A stretch of DNA of 64,000 nucleotides, from assembly GCA_964019135.1 (NCBI GenBank), contig OZ025249.1, positions 1,054,001 to 1,118,000 on the forward strand, read 5' to 3'. Position numbers and translations under genes: made by a program. Position 1 is the first letter of the stretch; the number at the start of each line of letters is the position of its first letter. The notes under the pieces were generated by a model. The model did no database searches and was not told the origin of the DNA. It worked only from the letters and a program-made list of their open reading frames with translations. Below are positions 1-13,200 of the stretch, one piece after another. The DNA is from Arenicola marina. Its lineage: Eukaryota; Annelida; Polychaeta; Arenicolidae.

Positions 1-3000
1 TAAACCAGACAGACATCTCTGTAGAGAGAGGGAGGGAGGCAGGTCTGTACCCGCAGTAAACCAGACAGACATCTCTCTATAGGGAGTAAGAGCGGCAGGT
101 CTGTACCCGCAGTAAACCAGACAGACTTCTCTCTAGAGAGTTAGGGAGGCAGGTCTGTACCCGCAGTCAACCAGACAGACATCTCTCTAGAGAGTTAGGG
201 AGGCAGGTCTGTACCCGCAGTAAGCCAGACAAACTTCTCTAGAGAGGGAGAGAGGCAGGTCCGTACCCGCAGTAAACCAGACAGACTTCTCTAGAGAGGG
301 AGGGAGGCAGGTCTGTACCCGCAGTAAACCAGACGAACATCTCTGTAGAGAGAGGGAGGGAGGCAGGTTTGTACCCGCAGTAAACCAGACAGACATCTCT
401 GTGGAGAGGGAGGGAGGCAGGTCGGTACCCGCAGTATACCAGACAGACATCTCTCTAGAGAGTTAGGGAAGCAGGTCTGTACCCGCAGTAAACCAGACAG
501 ACATCTCTGTAGAGAGAGGGAGGGAGGCAGGTCTGTACCCGCAGTAAACCAGACAGACATCTCTCTAGAGGGAGGAAGAGCGGCAGGTCTGTACCCGCAG
601 TAAACCAGACAGACTTCTCTCTAGAGAGTTAGGGAGGCAGGTCTGTACCCGCAGTCAACCAGACAGACATCTCTCTAGAGAGTTAGGGAGGCAGGTCTGT
701 ACCCGCAGTAAGCCAGACAGACTTCTCTAGAGAGGGAGAGAGGCAGGTCCGTACCCGCAGTAAACCAGACAGACTTCTCTAGAGAGGGAGGGAGGCAGGT
801 CTGTACCCGCAGTAAACCAGACGAACATCTCTGTAGAGAGAGGGAGGGAGGCAGGTCTGTACCCGCAGTAAACCAGACAGACTTCTCTCTAGAGAGTTAG
901 GGAGGCAGGTCTGTACCCGCAGTAAACCAGACATACATTTCTGTAGAGAGTTAGGGAGGCAGGTTTGTACCCGCAGTAAACCAGACAGACATCTCTCTAG
1001 AGAGTTAGGGAGGCAGGTCTGTACCCGCAGTAAACCAGACAGACATATCTGTAGAGAGGGAGAGAGGCAGGTCTGTACCCGCAGTAAACCAGACAGACAT
1101 ATCTTTATAGAGAGGGAGGGAGGCTGGTCTGTACCCGCAGTAAACCAGACAGACATCTCTCTAGGGAGTTAGGGAGGCAGGTCTGTACCCGCAGTAAACC
1201 AGACAGACATTTCTGTAGAGAGTTAGGGAGGCAGGTTTGTACCCGCAGTAAACCAGACAGACATCTATGTAGAGAGGGAGAGAGGCAGGTCGGTACCCGC
1301 ACTATACCAGACAGACATCTCTCTAGAGAGTTAGGGAGGCAGGTCTGTACCCGCAGTAAACCAGACAGACATCTCTGTAGAGAGAGGGAGGGAGGCAGGT
1401 CTGTACCCGCAGTAAACCAGACAGACATCTCTCTAGAGGGAGGAAGAGCGGCAGGTCTGTACCCGCAGTAAACCAGACAGACTTTTCTCTAGAGAGTTAG
1501 GGAGGCAGGTCTGTACCCGCAGTCAACCAGACAGACATCTCTCTAGAGAGTTAGGGAGGCAGGTCTGTACCCGCAGTAAGCCAGACAGACTTCTCTAGAG
1601 AGGGAGAGAGGCAGGTCCGTACCCGCAGTAAACCAGACAGACTTCTCTAGAGAGGGAGGGAGGCAGGTCTGTACCCGCAGTAAACCAGACGAACATCTCT
1701 GTAGAGAGAGGGAGGGAGGCAGGTCTGTACCCGCAGTAAACCAGACAGACTTCTCTCTAGAGAGTTAGGGAGGCAGGTCTGTACCCGCAGTAAACCAGAC
1801 ATACATTTCTGTAGAGAGTTAGGGAGGCAGGTTTGTACCCGCAGTAAACCAGACAGACATCTCTCTAGAGAGTTAGGGAGGCAGGTCTGTACCCGCAGTA
1901 AACCAGACAGACATATCTGTAGAGAGGGAGAGAGGCAGGTCTGTACCCGCAGTAAACCAGACAGACATCTCTCTAGAGAGTTAGGGAGGCAGGTCTGTAC
2001 CCGCAGTAAACCAGACAGACATATCTGTAGAGAGGGAGAGAGGCAGGTCTGTACCCGCAGTAAACCAGACAGACATCTCTTTATAGAGAGGGAGGGAGGC
2101 TGGTCTGTACCCGCAGTAAACCAGACAGACATCTCTCTAGGGAGTTAGGGAGGCAGGTCTGTACCCGCAGTAAACCAGACAGACATTTCTGTAGAGAGTT
2201 AGGGAGGCAGGTTTGTACCCGCAGTAAACCAGACAGACATCTTTGTAGAGAGTTAGGGAGGCAGGTCTGTACCCGCAGTAAACCAGACAGACATTTCTGT
2301 AGAGAGTTAGGGAGGCAGGTCTGTACCCGCAGTAAACCAGACAGACATATCTGTAGAGAGGGAGAGAGGCAGGTCTGTACCCGCAGTAAACCAGACAGAC
2401 ATCTCTTTATAGAGAGGGAGGGAGGCTGGTCTGTACCCGCAGTAAACCAGACAGACATCTCTCTAGGGAGTTAGGGAGGCAGGTCTGTACCCGCAGTAAA
2501 CCAGACATACATTTCTGTAGAGAGTTAGGGAGGCAGGTCGGTACCCGCAGTATACCAGACAGACATCTCTCTAGAGAGTTAGGGAGGCAGGTCTGTACCC
2601 GCAGTAAACCAGACAGACATATCTGTAGAGAGGGAGAGAGGCAGGTCTGTACCCGCAGTAAACCAGACAGACATCTCTTTATAGAGAGGGAGGGAGGCAG
2701 GTCTGTACCCGCAGTAAACCAGACAGACATCTCTCTAGGGAGTTAGGGAGGCAGGTCTGTACCCGCAGTAAACCAGACAGACATTTCTGTAGAGAGTTAG
2801 GGAGGCAGGTTTGTACCCGCAGTAAACCAGACAGACATCTCTGTAGAGAGGGAGGGAGGCGGGTCGGTACCCGCAGTATACCAGACAGACATCTCTCTAG
2901 AGAGTTAGGGAGGCCGGCCTGTACCCGCAGTAAACCAGACAAACATTTCTCTAGAGAGAGAGGGAGGCAGGTCTGTACCCGCAGTAAACCAGACATTCAT

Positions 3001-4442
3001 CTCTCTAGAGAGTTAGGGAGGCAGGTCTGTACCCGCAGTAAACCAGACAGACATCTCTCTAGGGAGTTAGGGAGGCAGGTCGGTACCCGCAGTATACCAG
3101 ACAGACATCTCTCTAGAGGGTTAGGGAGGCAGGTCTGTACCCGCAGTAAACCAGACAGACATATCTGTAGAGAGGGAGAGAGGCAGGTCTGTACCCGCAG
3201 TAAACCAGACAGACATCTCTTTATAGAGAGGGAGGGAGGCAGGTCTGTACCCGCAGTAAACCAGACAGACATCTCTCTAGGGAGTTAGGGAGGCAGGTCT
3301 GTACCCGCAGTAAACCAGACAGACATTTCTGTAGAGAGTTAGGGAGGCAGGTTTGTACCCGCAGTAAACCAGACAGACATCTCTGTAGAGAGGGAGGGAG
3401 GCGGGTCGGTACCCGCAGTATACCAGACAGACATCTCTCTAGAGAGTTAGGGAGGCCGGCCTGTACCCGCAGTAAACCAGACAGACATTTCTCTAGAGAG
3501 AGAGGGAGGCAGGTCTGTACCCGCAGTAAACCTGACATTCATCTCTCTAGAGAGTTAGGGAGGCAGGTCTGTACCCGCAGTAAACCAGACAGACATCTCT
3601 CTAGGGAGTTAGGGAGGCAGGTCTGTACCCGCAGTAAACCAGACAGACATTTCTCTAGAGAGTTAGGGAGGCAGGTCTGTACCCGCAGTAAACCAGACAG
3701 ACAACTCTCTAGAGAGTTAGAGAGGCAGGTCTGTACCCGCAGTAAACCAGACAGACATCTCTCTAGAGAGTTAGGGAGGCAGGTCTGTACCCGCAGTAAA
3801 CCTGACATTCATCTCTCTAGAGAGTTAGGGAGGCAGGTCTGTACCCGCAGTAAACCAGACAGACAACTCTCTAGAGAGTTAGGGAGGCAGGTCTGTACCC
3901 GCAGTAAACCAGACAGACATCTCTCTAGAGAGTTAGGGAGGCAGGTCTGTACCCGCAGAAAACCAGACAGACATCTCTCTAGAGAGTTAGGGAGGCAGGT
4001 CTGTACCCGCAGTAAACCAGACAGACATCTCTAAAGAGGGAGAGAGGCAGGTCTGTACCCGCAGTAAACCAGACAGACATCTCTCTAGAGAGTTAGGGAG
4101 GCAGGTCTGTACCCGCAGTAAACCAGACAGACATCTCTCTAGAGAGTTAGGGAGGCAGGTCTGTACCCGCAGTAAACCAGACAGACATCTCTCTAGAGAG
4201 TTAGGGAGGCAGGTCTGTACCCGCAGTAAACCAGACAGACATCTCTCTAGAGAGTTATGGAAGCAGGTCTGTACCCGCAGTAAGCCAGACAGACATCTTT
4301 GTAGACAATTAGGGAGGCAGGTCTGTACCCGCAGTAAACCAGACAGACATCTCTCTAGAGAGTTATGGAAGCAGGTCTGTACCCGCAGTAAACCAGACAG
4401 ACATCTTTGTAGACAGTTAGGGAGGCAGGTCTGTACCCGCAG
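1..4442. repeat. 54-bp minisatellite
   Basis: About 82 units of roughly 54 bp (core GGAGGCAGGTCTGTACCCGC), cut by the window start. Units vary at the CTCTCTAGAGAG palindrome and at GTTAGG/GGGAGG. The period is a multiple of three, so 18-residue repeats appear on the minus strand, but stops and frame changes break them every few units; no coding role is inferred. It lies upstream of the first collagen exon seen. Confidence 0.95.
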
Positions 4443-4605
4443 TGAATTCAGTGTGGACAGGATTTTCTTGTAGTCTTGACGTATTGTATGTGGTATATTT
4501 ATCAATAACATTAAATACTTAATCTGTCGTTCCATCGTTTTGCCCAAGTACATGGTCCATTGACATACCTACAGATTATGGTGACATATCATGGCGGGGC
4601 ACCTT
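4443..4605. other. Short unique spacer
   Basis: Unique AT-rich sequence between two arrays; no exon recognised on either strand. Confidence 0.6.
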
Positions 4606-4848
4606 TCCCTGCCTGTCCCTGCCTGCCCCTGTACCACCGCCTGTGCCTGCCTGCCCCTGTCCCACCGTCTGTCCCTGCCTGTCCCTGTCCCACCGCCTGT
4701 CCCTGCCTGCCCCTGTCCCACCGCCTGTCCCTGCCTGCCCCTGTCCCACCGCCTGCCCCCTGCCTGTCCCTGCCTGCCCCTGTCCTACCGCCTGTCCCTG
4801 TCCCACCGCCTGCCCCATGCCTGTCCCCCCGCCTGCCCCTGCCTGTTA
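4606..4848. repeat. 28-bp C-rich minisatellite
   Basis: About eight or nine imperfect copies of a 28-bp pyrimidine-rich unit (CTGTCCCACCGCCTGTCCCT plus GCCTGCCC). Read on the minus strand it is Gly-rich but lacks splice borders and Gly-X-Y periodicity, so it is not a collagen exon. Confidence 0.85.
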
Positions 4849-5065
4849 CGACAGCCCAGTAATCCGTCGTTGGCTCAGAACCGCTGCTTGGTAAATGCAC
4901 GGATAATGGCTTCCCTAACATGTTAGCCTTTTCTCTGGTAACTGCTGCTTCGACACTGACGACAAACTACATGTCTCTGCCGAACTATTAATCGCGCTAT
5001 AGTTGTTGAATAACACTGCATTATGCGATATTCATGTTGACGAACAGGGCATGCTGATATTAGTC

Positions 5066-6829
5066 TTACTGTTCCGTTCAGACGTTAGATAAACTATAGC
5101 ATATCTTACTGTTCCAATCAGACGTTAGGATAGCTATAGCATATCTTACTGTTCCATGCAGACGTTAGGAAGCCTATAGCATATAATAATTAATGTTCCA
5201 TGCAGACGTTAGGAAGCCTATAGCATATAATAATTAATGTTCCATGCAGACGTTAGGAAGCCTATAGCATATAATAATTAATGTTCCATGCAGACGTTAG
5301 GAAAGCTAGAGCATATCTTACTGTTCCGTTCAGACGTTAGGAAAGCTATAGCATATCTTACTGTACTGTGCAGACGTTAGATAAACTATAGCATATCTTT
5401 CTGTTCCGTGCAGACGTTAGGAAGCCTATACCATATAATAATTAATGTTCCATGCAGACGTTAGGAAGCCTATAGCATATAATAATTAATGATCCATGCA
5501 GACGTTAGGAAAGCTATAGCATATCTTACTGTACTGTGCAGACATTAGGAAAGTTATAGCATATCTTACTGTACTGTGCAGACGTTAGATAAACTATAGC
5601 ATATCTTACTGTTCCGTGCAGACGTTAGATAAGCTATAGCATATCTTACTGTACTGTGCAGACATTAGGAAAGTTATAGCATATCTTACTGTTCCGTGCA
5701 GACGTTAGATAAACTATAGCATATCTTACTGTACTGTGCAGACATTAGGAAAGTTATAGCATATCTTACTGTTCCGTGCAGACGTTAGGAAGCCTATAGC
5801 ATATCTTACTGTACTGAGCAGACATTAGGAAAGTTATAGCATATCTTACTGTACTGAGCAGACATTAGGAAAGCTATAGCATATCTTACTGTACTGAGCA
5901 GACATTAGGAAAGTTATAGCATATATTACTGTACTGTGCAGACATTAGGAAAGTTATAGCATATAATAATTAATGTTCCGTGTAGGGGTTAGAAAAGCTA
6001 TAGCATTTATTACTGTTCTGTGCTGACGTTAGGAAAGCTATAGCATATATTACGGTTCTGTGCTGACGTTAGGAAAGCTATAGCATATCTTACTGTTCCA
6101 ATCAGACGTTAGGAGAGCTATAGCATATCTTACTGTTCCAATCAGACGTTAGGAGAGCTATAGCATATCTTACTGTTCCAATCAGACGTTAGGAGAGCTA
6201 TAGCATATCTTACTGTTCCAATCAGACGTTAGGAGAGCTATAGCATATCTTACTGTTCCAATCAGACGTTAGGAGAGCTATAGCATATCTTACTGTTCCA
6301 ATCAGACGTTAGGAGAGCTATAGCATATCTTACTGTTCCAATCAGACGTTAGGATAGCTATAGCATATCTTACTGTTCCAATCAGACGTTAGGAGAGCTA
6401 TAGCATATCTTACTGTTCCAATCAGACGTTAGGAGAGCTATAGCATATCTTACTGTTCCAATCAGACGTTAGGAGAGCTATAGCATATCTTACTGTTCCA
6501 ATCAGACGTTAGGAGAGCTATAGCATATCTTACTGTTCCAATCAGACGTTAGGAGAGCTATAGCATATCTTACTGTTCCAATCAGACGTTAGGATAGCTA
6601 TAGCATATCTTACTGTTCCAATCAGACGTTAGGATAGCTATAGCATATCTTACTGTTCCAATCAGACGTTAGGAGAGCTATAGCATATCTTACTGTTCCA
6701 ATCAGACGTTAGGAGAGCTATAGCATATCTTACTGTTCCAATCAGACGTTAGGAGAGCTATAGCATATCTTACTGTTCCAATCAGACGTTAGGAGAGCTA
6801 TAGCATATCTTACGGTTGCGTGCAGACGG
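5066..6829. repeat. 40-bp minisatellite
   Basis: About 43 copies of a 40-bp unit (core AGCTATAGCATATCTTACTG). The first kilobase mixes several variants, including a TAATAATTAATG type. From about 6080 to 6820 the units are almost identical, suggesting recent expansion. AT-rich and non-coding. Confidence 0.95.
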
Positions 6830-7220
6830 AATAGGTGACTCTTTCATCTTTGAAAATGTGATATTTAGTGGACGGAGCGGGTGACTCGATCTATCAAATT
6901 AAAGGGCGATTTACCAAATAGTACATCAATAACGACCCTATACATGTCTACATGTCTACATGTCTACATGTCTACATGTCTACATGTCTACATGTCTACC
7001 GTTAGGTGGTTGTGGAAAGCTCCAGCGCAGGGCGTCTCGCCCGAGTGTCCCTGGCTGATGGCTGTATTGTCACCGTAGCATGTCACTGGCCCTAGCTGGG
7101 TCAGACCCATCGCCACGATAAAGTAGCAGACACGCACTATGCCTTTAAAGTACCGTGCTATCCCTCAAGCCAGAGACACATACCACGGCTGTTGATAACA
7201 GGTTTGTGTTTTCATTTCAG
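6830..7220 (+). other. Sequence upstream of the first collagen exon seen
   Basis: Unique sequence apart from a small 8-bp array at 6941-6999. No Gly-X-Y exon is visible. It ends in a good pyrimidine tract and acceptor for the exon at 7221, so it is taken as intron. Confidence 0.6.
6941..6999. repeat. 8-bp microsatellite (CATGTCTA)n
   Basis: Seven perfect head-to-tail copies of CATGTCTA. Confidence 0.95.
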
Positions 7221-7275
7221 GGGAGGAGTGCGCTGGTCTCTGAAATAAGAGAAATATGTGGTCAGGTCCTCAGAG
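7221..7275 (+). CDS. Collagen exon, non-collagenous segment
   Basis: A 55-nt exon following a strong acceptor (TTTTCATTTCAG) and ending at AGAG|GTCTGT. It starts in phase 0 and ends in phase 1. It encodes [18 protein letters not shown] plus the first base of the next codon, which joins to AG of the next exon to give Glu. The single Cys and the amphipathic look match the short non-collagenous stretches preceding COL domains in FACIT-type collagens, where such segments help chain trimerisation (family knowledge; inferred here). The donor GTCTGT is weaker than the others. The exon is short and supported mainly by the exact frame and sense junction with the next exon. Confidence 0.7.
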
Positions 7276-10200
7276 GTCTGTTACTTGTCACGTCGCGTGT
7301 AGCAATCCCTCACTGCGTGTTGAGGAATGTCAATAATAACTAAAGTCTAGTGGTTGTGAACCTTCAATGTTTAATGGTCATTTAATTGGCAATTAATGTT
7401 TAATTGTCAACATTTCAACTATAGTTTTTTTGGAAACACGAACAGTCTCAATGCCCGATGGCATCCCTTTCAGGAGAACCTCAGAAAAGGAATGATGTTT
7501 AAATAAAAAATAAAAAAAGTAAAAAAAAGTCTCAATGAGTTTATAGTCTATGTTTGACCTCCTCATGACATGTTCACCACTATATGAGGAGGTCATTGAG
7601 CAGATCTCATGATTCGCCGAACAGTTGATGTCATGTTTGGCTGTAATTACTTTTATTTGTCAGAGCGCATGGAGGACATTGTGGCGGGCCTGATGGGCCC
7701 CCCTGGACCGCCGGGAGAGGGGAGACCCGGCCACCAGGGCGCACGCGGACCCCAGGGTATCCCAGGTAAGGTGGCCGCAGGGTATCCCAGGTAAGGCGGC
7801 ACGGGGCATCCCAGGTAAGGCGGCCCCAAGGCATCCTAGGTAAGGCGGCCCCAGGGTATCCTAGGTAAGGCGGACCCAGGCCATCCCAGGTAAGGTGGCC
7901 GCAGGGTATCCCAGGTAAGGCGGCCCCAGGGCATCCTAGGTAAGGCGGCCCCAAGGCATCCCAGGTAAGGCGGCCCCAGGGTATCCTAGGTAAGGCGGAC
8001 CCAGGCCACCCCAGGTAAGGCGGCCCCAGGGTATCCTAGGTAAGGCGGACCCAGGCCATCCCAGGTAAGGTGGCCGCAGGGTATCCCAGGTAAGGCGGCC
8101 CCAGGGCATCCTAGGTAAGGCGGCCCCAAGGCATCCCAGGTAAGGCGGCCCCAGGGTATCCTAGGTAAGGCGGACCCAGGCCATCCCAGGTAAGGCAGCC
8201 CCAGGGTATCCCAGGTAAGGCAGCCCCAGGGCATCCCAGGTAAGGCGGCCCCAGGGCATCCCAGGTAAGGCGGCCCCAAGGCATCCTAGGTAAGGCGGCC
8301 CCAGGGTATCCTAGATAAGGCGGACCCAGGCCATCCCAGGTAAGGCGGACCCAGGCCATCCCAGGTAAGGTGGCCGCAGGCTATCCCATGTAAGGTGGCC
8401 GCAGGGTATCCCAGGTAAGGCGGCCCCAGGGCATTCGAGGTAAGGCGGCCCCAGGGTATCCTAGGTAAGGCGGACCCAGACCATCCCAGGTAAGGTGGCC
8501 GCACGGTATCCCAGGTAAGGCGGCCCCAGGGCATCCCAGGTAAGGCGGCCCCAAGGCATCCCAGGTAAGGCGGCCCAGGGTATCCCAGATAAGGCGGCCC
8601 CAGGGTATCCCAGGTAAGGCGGCCCCAGGGCATCCCAGGTAAGGCGGCCCCAGGGCATCCCAGATAAGGCGGCCCCAGGTATCCTAGATAAGGCGGCCCC
8701 AAACTATCTCAGATAAGGCGGCCCCAGGGCATCCCAGGTAAGGCGGCCCCAGGTATCCTAGATAAGGCGGCCCCAGGTAAATCAGATAAGGCGGCCCCAG
8801 GGTATCCAAGGTAAGGCGGCCCCAGGCTATCCAAGGTAAGGCGGCCCCAGGGTATCCAAGGTAAGGCGGCCCCAGGTATTCTAGATAAGGCGACCCCAGG
8901 TAAATCAGGTAAGGCGGCCCCAGGGTATCCCAGGTAAGGCGGCCCCAGGTATTCTAGATAAGGCGACCCCAGGTAAATCAGTTAAGGCGGCCCCAGGTAT
9001 TCTAGATAAGGCGACCCCAGGTAAATCAGGTAAGGCGGCCCCAGGGTATCCAAGGTAAGGCGGCCCCAGGGTGTCCCAGGAAAGGCGGCCCCAGGGTATC
9101 CAAGGTAAGGCGGCTCTAGGGTATCCCAGGTAAGGCGGCCCCAGCGTATCCAAGGTAAGGCGGCCCCTAGGTATCCTAGATAAGGCGGCCCCAGGGTATC
9201 CTAGGTAAGGCGGACCCAGGCCATCCCAGGTAAGGTGGCCGCAGGGTATCCCAGGTAAGGCGGCCCCAGGGTATCCCAGGTAAGGCGGCCCCAGGGCATC
9301 CCAGGTAAGGCGGCCCCAGGTATTCTAGATAAGGCGGCCCCAAGCCATCTCAGATAAGGCGGCCCCAGGGCATCCCAGGTAAGGCGGCCCCAGGTATCCT
9401 AGATAAGGCGGCCCCAGGTAAATCAGATAAGGCGGCCCCAGGGTATCCCAGATAAGGCGGCCCCAGGTTATCCCAGGTAAGGCGGTCTCAGGGTATCCAA
9501 GGTAAGACGGTCCCAGGTAAATCAGGTAAAGCGGCCCCAGGCTGTCCCAGGAAAGGCGGCCCCAGAGTATCCAAGGTAAGGCGGCCCTAGGGTATCCCAG
9601 GTAAGGCGGCCCCAGCGTATCCAAGGTAAGGCGGCCCCCAGGTATCCTAGATAAGGCGGCCCCAGGTAAATCAGGTAAGGCGGCCCCAGGGTATCCCAGG
9701 AAAGGCGGCCCCAGGGTATCCAAGGTAAGGCGGCCCCAGGTATCCTAGATAAGGCGGCCCCAAGGTATCCCAGGTAAGGCGGCCCCAGGGTATCCCAGGT
9801 AAGGCGGCCCCAGGGTATCCCAGGAAAGGCTGCCCCAGGGTATCCAAGGTAAGGCGGCCCCAGGTAAATCAGGTGAGGCGGCCCCAGCGTATCCCAGGAA
9901 AGGCGGCCCCAGGGTATCCAAGGTAAGGCGGCCCCAGGTAAATCAGGTAAGGCGGCCCCAGGGTATCCCAGGAAAGGCGGCCCCAGGGTATCCAAGGTAA
10001 GGCGGCCCCAGGTATCCTAGATAAGGCGGCCCCAAGGTATCCCAGGTAAGGCGGCCCCAAGGTATCCCAGGTAAGGCGGCCCCAGGGTATCCCAGGTAAG
10101 GCGGCCCCAGGGTATCCCAGGAAAGGCTGCCCCAGGGTATCCAAGGTAAGGCGGCCCCAGGTAAATCAGGTAAGGCGGCCCCAGGGTATCCCAGGAAAGG

Positions 10201-13200
10201 CGGCCCCAGGGTATCCAAGGTAAGGCGGCCCCAGGTATCCTAGATAAGGCGGCCCCAAGGTATCCCAGGTAAGGCGGCCCCAAGGTATCCCAGGTAAGGC
10301 GGCCCCAGGGTATCCCAGGTAAGGCGGCCCCAGGGTATCCCAGGTAAGGCTGCCCCAGGGTATCCAAGGTAAGGCGGCCCCAGGTAAATCAGGTGAGGCG
10401 GCCCCAGCGTATCCCAGGTAAAGCGGCCCCAGGGTATCCAAGAAAAGGCGGCCCCAGGGTATCCAAGGCAAGGCGGCCCCAGTGTATCCCAGGAAAAGCG
10501 GCCCCAGGGTATCCAAGGTAAGGCGGCCCCAGGGTATCCAAGGTAAGGCGGCCCTAGGGTATCCAAGGTAAGGCGGCCCCAGCGTATCCAAGGTAAGGCG
10601 GCCCCAGGTAAATCAGGTAAGGCTGCCCCAGGGTATCACAGGTAAGGCGGCCCCAGGGTATCCCAGGAAAGGCGGCCCCAGGGTATCCAAGGTAATGCGG
10701 CCCCAGGTATCTTAGATAAGGCGGTCCCAGGTAAATCAGGTAAGGCGGCCCCAGGGTATCCCAGGTAAGCCGGCCCCAGGGTATCCCAGGTAAGGCGGCC
10801 CCATGTATCCTAGGTAAGGCCGCCCCAGGTATCCTAGGTAAGGCGGCCCCAGGTTTCCTAGATAAGGCGGTCCTAGGGTATCCCAGGTAAGGCAGACCCA
10901 GGGCATCCCAGGTAAGGCAAACCCAGGGTATCCCAGGTAAGGCGGCCCCATGTATCCTAGGTAAGGCCGCCCCAGGTATCCTAGGTAAGGCGGCCCCAGG
11001 TTTCCTAGATAAGGCGGTCCTAGGGTATCCCAGGTAAGGCAGACCCAGGGCATCCCAGGTAAGGCAAACCCAGGGTATCCCAGGTAAGGCGGCCCCAGGC
11101 CATCTTATGTAAGGCGGCCCCAGGGCATCCCAGGTAAGGCAGACCCAGGGTATCCCAGGTAAGGCAGACCCAGGGTATCCCAGGTAAGGCGGCCCAGGCC
11201 ATCTTATGTAAGGCGGCCCCAGGGCATCCCAGGTAAGGCAGACCCAGGGTATCCCAGGTAAGGCGGCCCAGGCCATCTTATGTAAGGCGGCCCCAGGGCA
11301 TCCCAGGTAAGGCAGACCCAGGGTATCCCAGGTAAGGCAAACCCAGGGTATCCCAGGTAAGGCAGACCCAGGGTATCCCAGGTAAGGCGGCCCAGGCCAT
11401 CTTATGTAAGGCGGCCCCAGGGCATCCCAGGTAAGGCAGACCCAGGGTATCCCAGGTAAGGCGGCCCAGGCCATCTTATGTAAGGCGGCCCCAGGGCATC
11501 CCAGGTAAGGCAGACCCAGGGTATCCCAGGTAAGGCGGCCCAGGCCATCTTATGTAAGGCGGCCCCAGGGCATCCCAGGTAAGGCAGACCCAGGGTATCC
11601 CAGGTAAGGCGGCCCAGGCCATCTTATGTAAGGCGGCCCCAGGACATCCCAGGTAAGGGAGAACTAGGGCATCCCAGGGAAGACCCAGGCCAGGTAAAAG
11701 AGTAAAATCCATTGGTGACGTCACTCCATTCTTCCCTCAAGACATTATTTTTCTGTAATGTAGTGTCTTTCAGTCATAAAAGACGTGGATTTTACATAAT
11801 TTAAAGTCCTCGGAAAGTGACATTACCAGATAACAATTGGTCCTTGGGCTTCGCCTTCGATTTTTTATCCCGTAGTGTCGTGTACACTTAAAGAAATGTG
11901 TGACGTCACGCCTTTGTGACGTCACAAAGTCACAAGACGGGGGGACCGTCATGCTGTTTCTACTCAAGGTGTCACATGTGTTTAATGGTGCATGATATAT
12001 GACATTGGCGGTGCCTTAGTTGATCGGTCATTCTTTCATTTTAAAGCCAACGCTTTATTTCCCTATTTCTCACTCACTTATTAGTCTCGCAGTGCAATTA
12101 GTACAATAGTCGATTCGCTGTTATCGCTCTGTTGCTGAACCGTCGACAAATTGAGATTGCCTTGTAGTCGGCTGGATGTAGGGCTGAGTGCACGTCACGC
12201 ATTGGGCTGTCTGTAGCCGGCTGGATGTAGGGCTGAGTGCATGTCACGCATTGGGCTCTCTGTAGCCGGCTGGATGTAGGGCTGAGTGCACGTCACGCAT
12301 TGGGCTGTCTGTAGCCGACTGGATGTAGGGCTGAGTGCACGTCACGCATTGGGCTGTCTGTTAACGGCTGGATGTAGGGCTGACTGCACGTCACGCAGTG
12401 GGCTGTCTGTAGCCGTCTGGATGTAGGGCTGAGTGCACGTCACGCATTGGGCTGTCTGTAGCCGGCTGGATGTAGGGCTGAGTGCACGTCACGCATTGGG
12501 CTGTCTGTAGCCGGCTGGATGTAGGGCTGAGTGCACGTCACGCATTGGGCTGTCTGTAGCCGGCTGGATGTAGGGCTGAGTGCACGTCACGCATTGGGCT
12601 GTCTGTAGCCGGCTGGATGTAGGGCTGAGTGCACGTCACGCATTGGGCTGTCTGTAGCCGGCTGGATTTAGGGCCGAGTGCACGTCACGCATTGGGCTGT
12701 CTGTAGCCGGCTGGATGTTGGGCTGAGTGCGCGTCACGCATTGGGCTGTCTGTAGCCGGCTGGATGTAGGGCTGAGTGCGCGTCACGCATTGGGCTGTCT
12801 GTAGCCGGCTGGATGTAGGGCTGAGTGCACGTCACGCATTGGGCTGTCTGTAGCTGGCTGGATGTATGGCTGAGTGCATGTCACGCATTGGGCTGTCTGT
12901 AGCCTGCTTGATGTTGGGCTGAGTGCACGTCACGCATTGGGCTGTCTGTAGCCGGCTGGATGTAGGGCTGAGTGCACGTCACGCATTGGGTTGTCTGTAG
13001 CCGGCTGGATGTAGGGCTGAGTGCGCGTCACGCATTGGGCTGTCTGTAGCCGGCTGGATGTAGGGCTGAGTGCACGTCACGCATTGGGCTGTCTGTAGCC
13101 GGCTGGTTGTAGGGCTGAGTGCGCGTCACGCATTGGGCTGTCTGTAGCCGGCTGGATGTAGGGCTAAGCGCACGTCACGCATTGGGCTGTCTTTAGCCGG

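Noticed and set aside
187..4553. Minus-strand 18-residue repeat frames in the 54-bp array
   Set aside because: The period is a multiple of three, so repeats look protein-like, but stops and frame changes break them every 90-190 codons and there is no unique domain.
4576..4926. Gly-rich antisense frames as a possible collagen exon
   Set aside because: No regular Gly every third residue and no splice sites; it is a 28-bp C-rich repeat.
7631..11724. Minus-strand [13 protein letters not shown] frames resembling a collagen or silk
   Set aside because: They are the antisense of the 25-bp splice-donor array; the Gly/Pro content comes from GGCCCCAGG and there is no Gly-X-Y periodicity.
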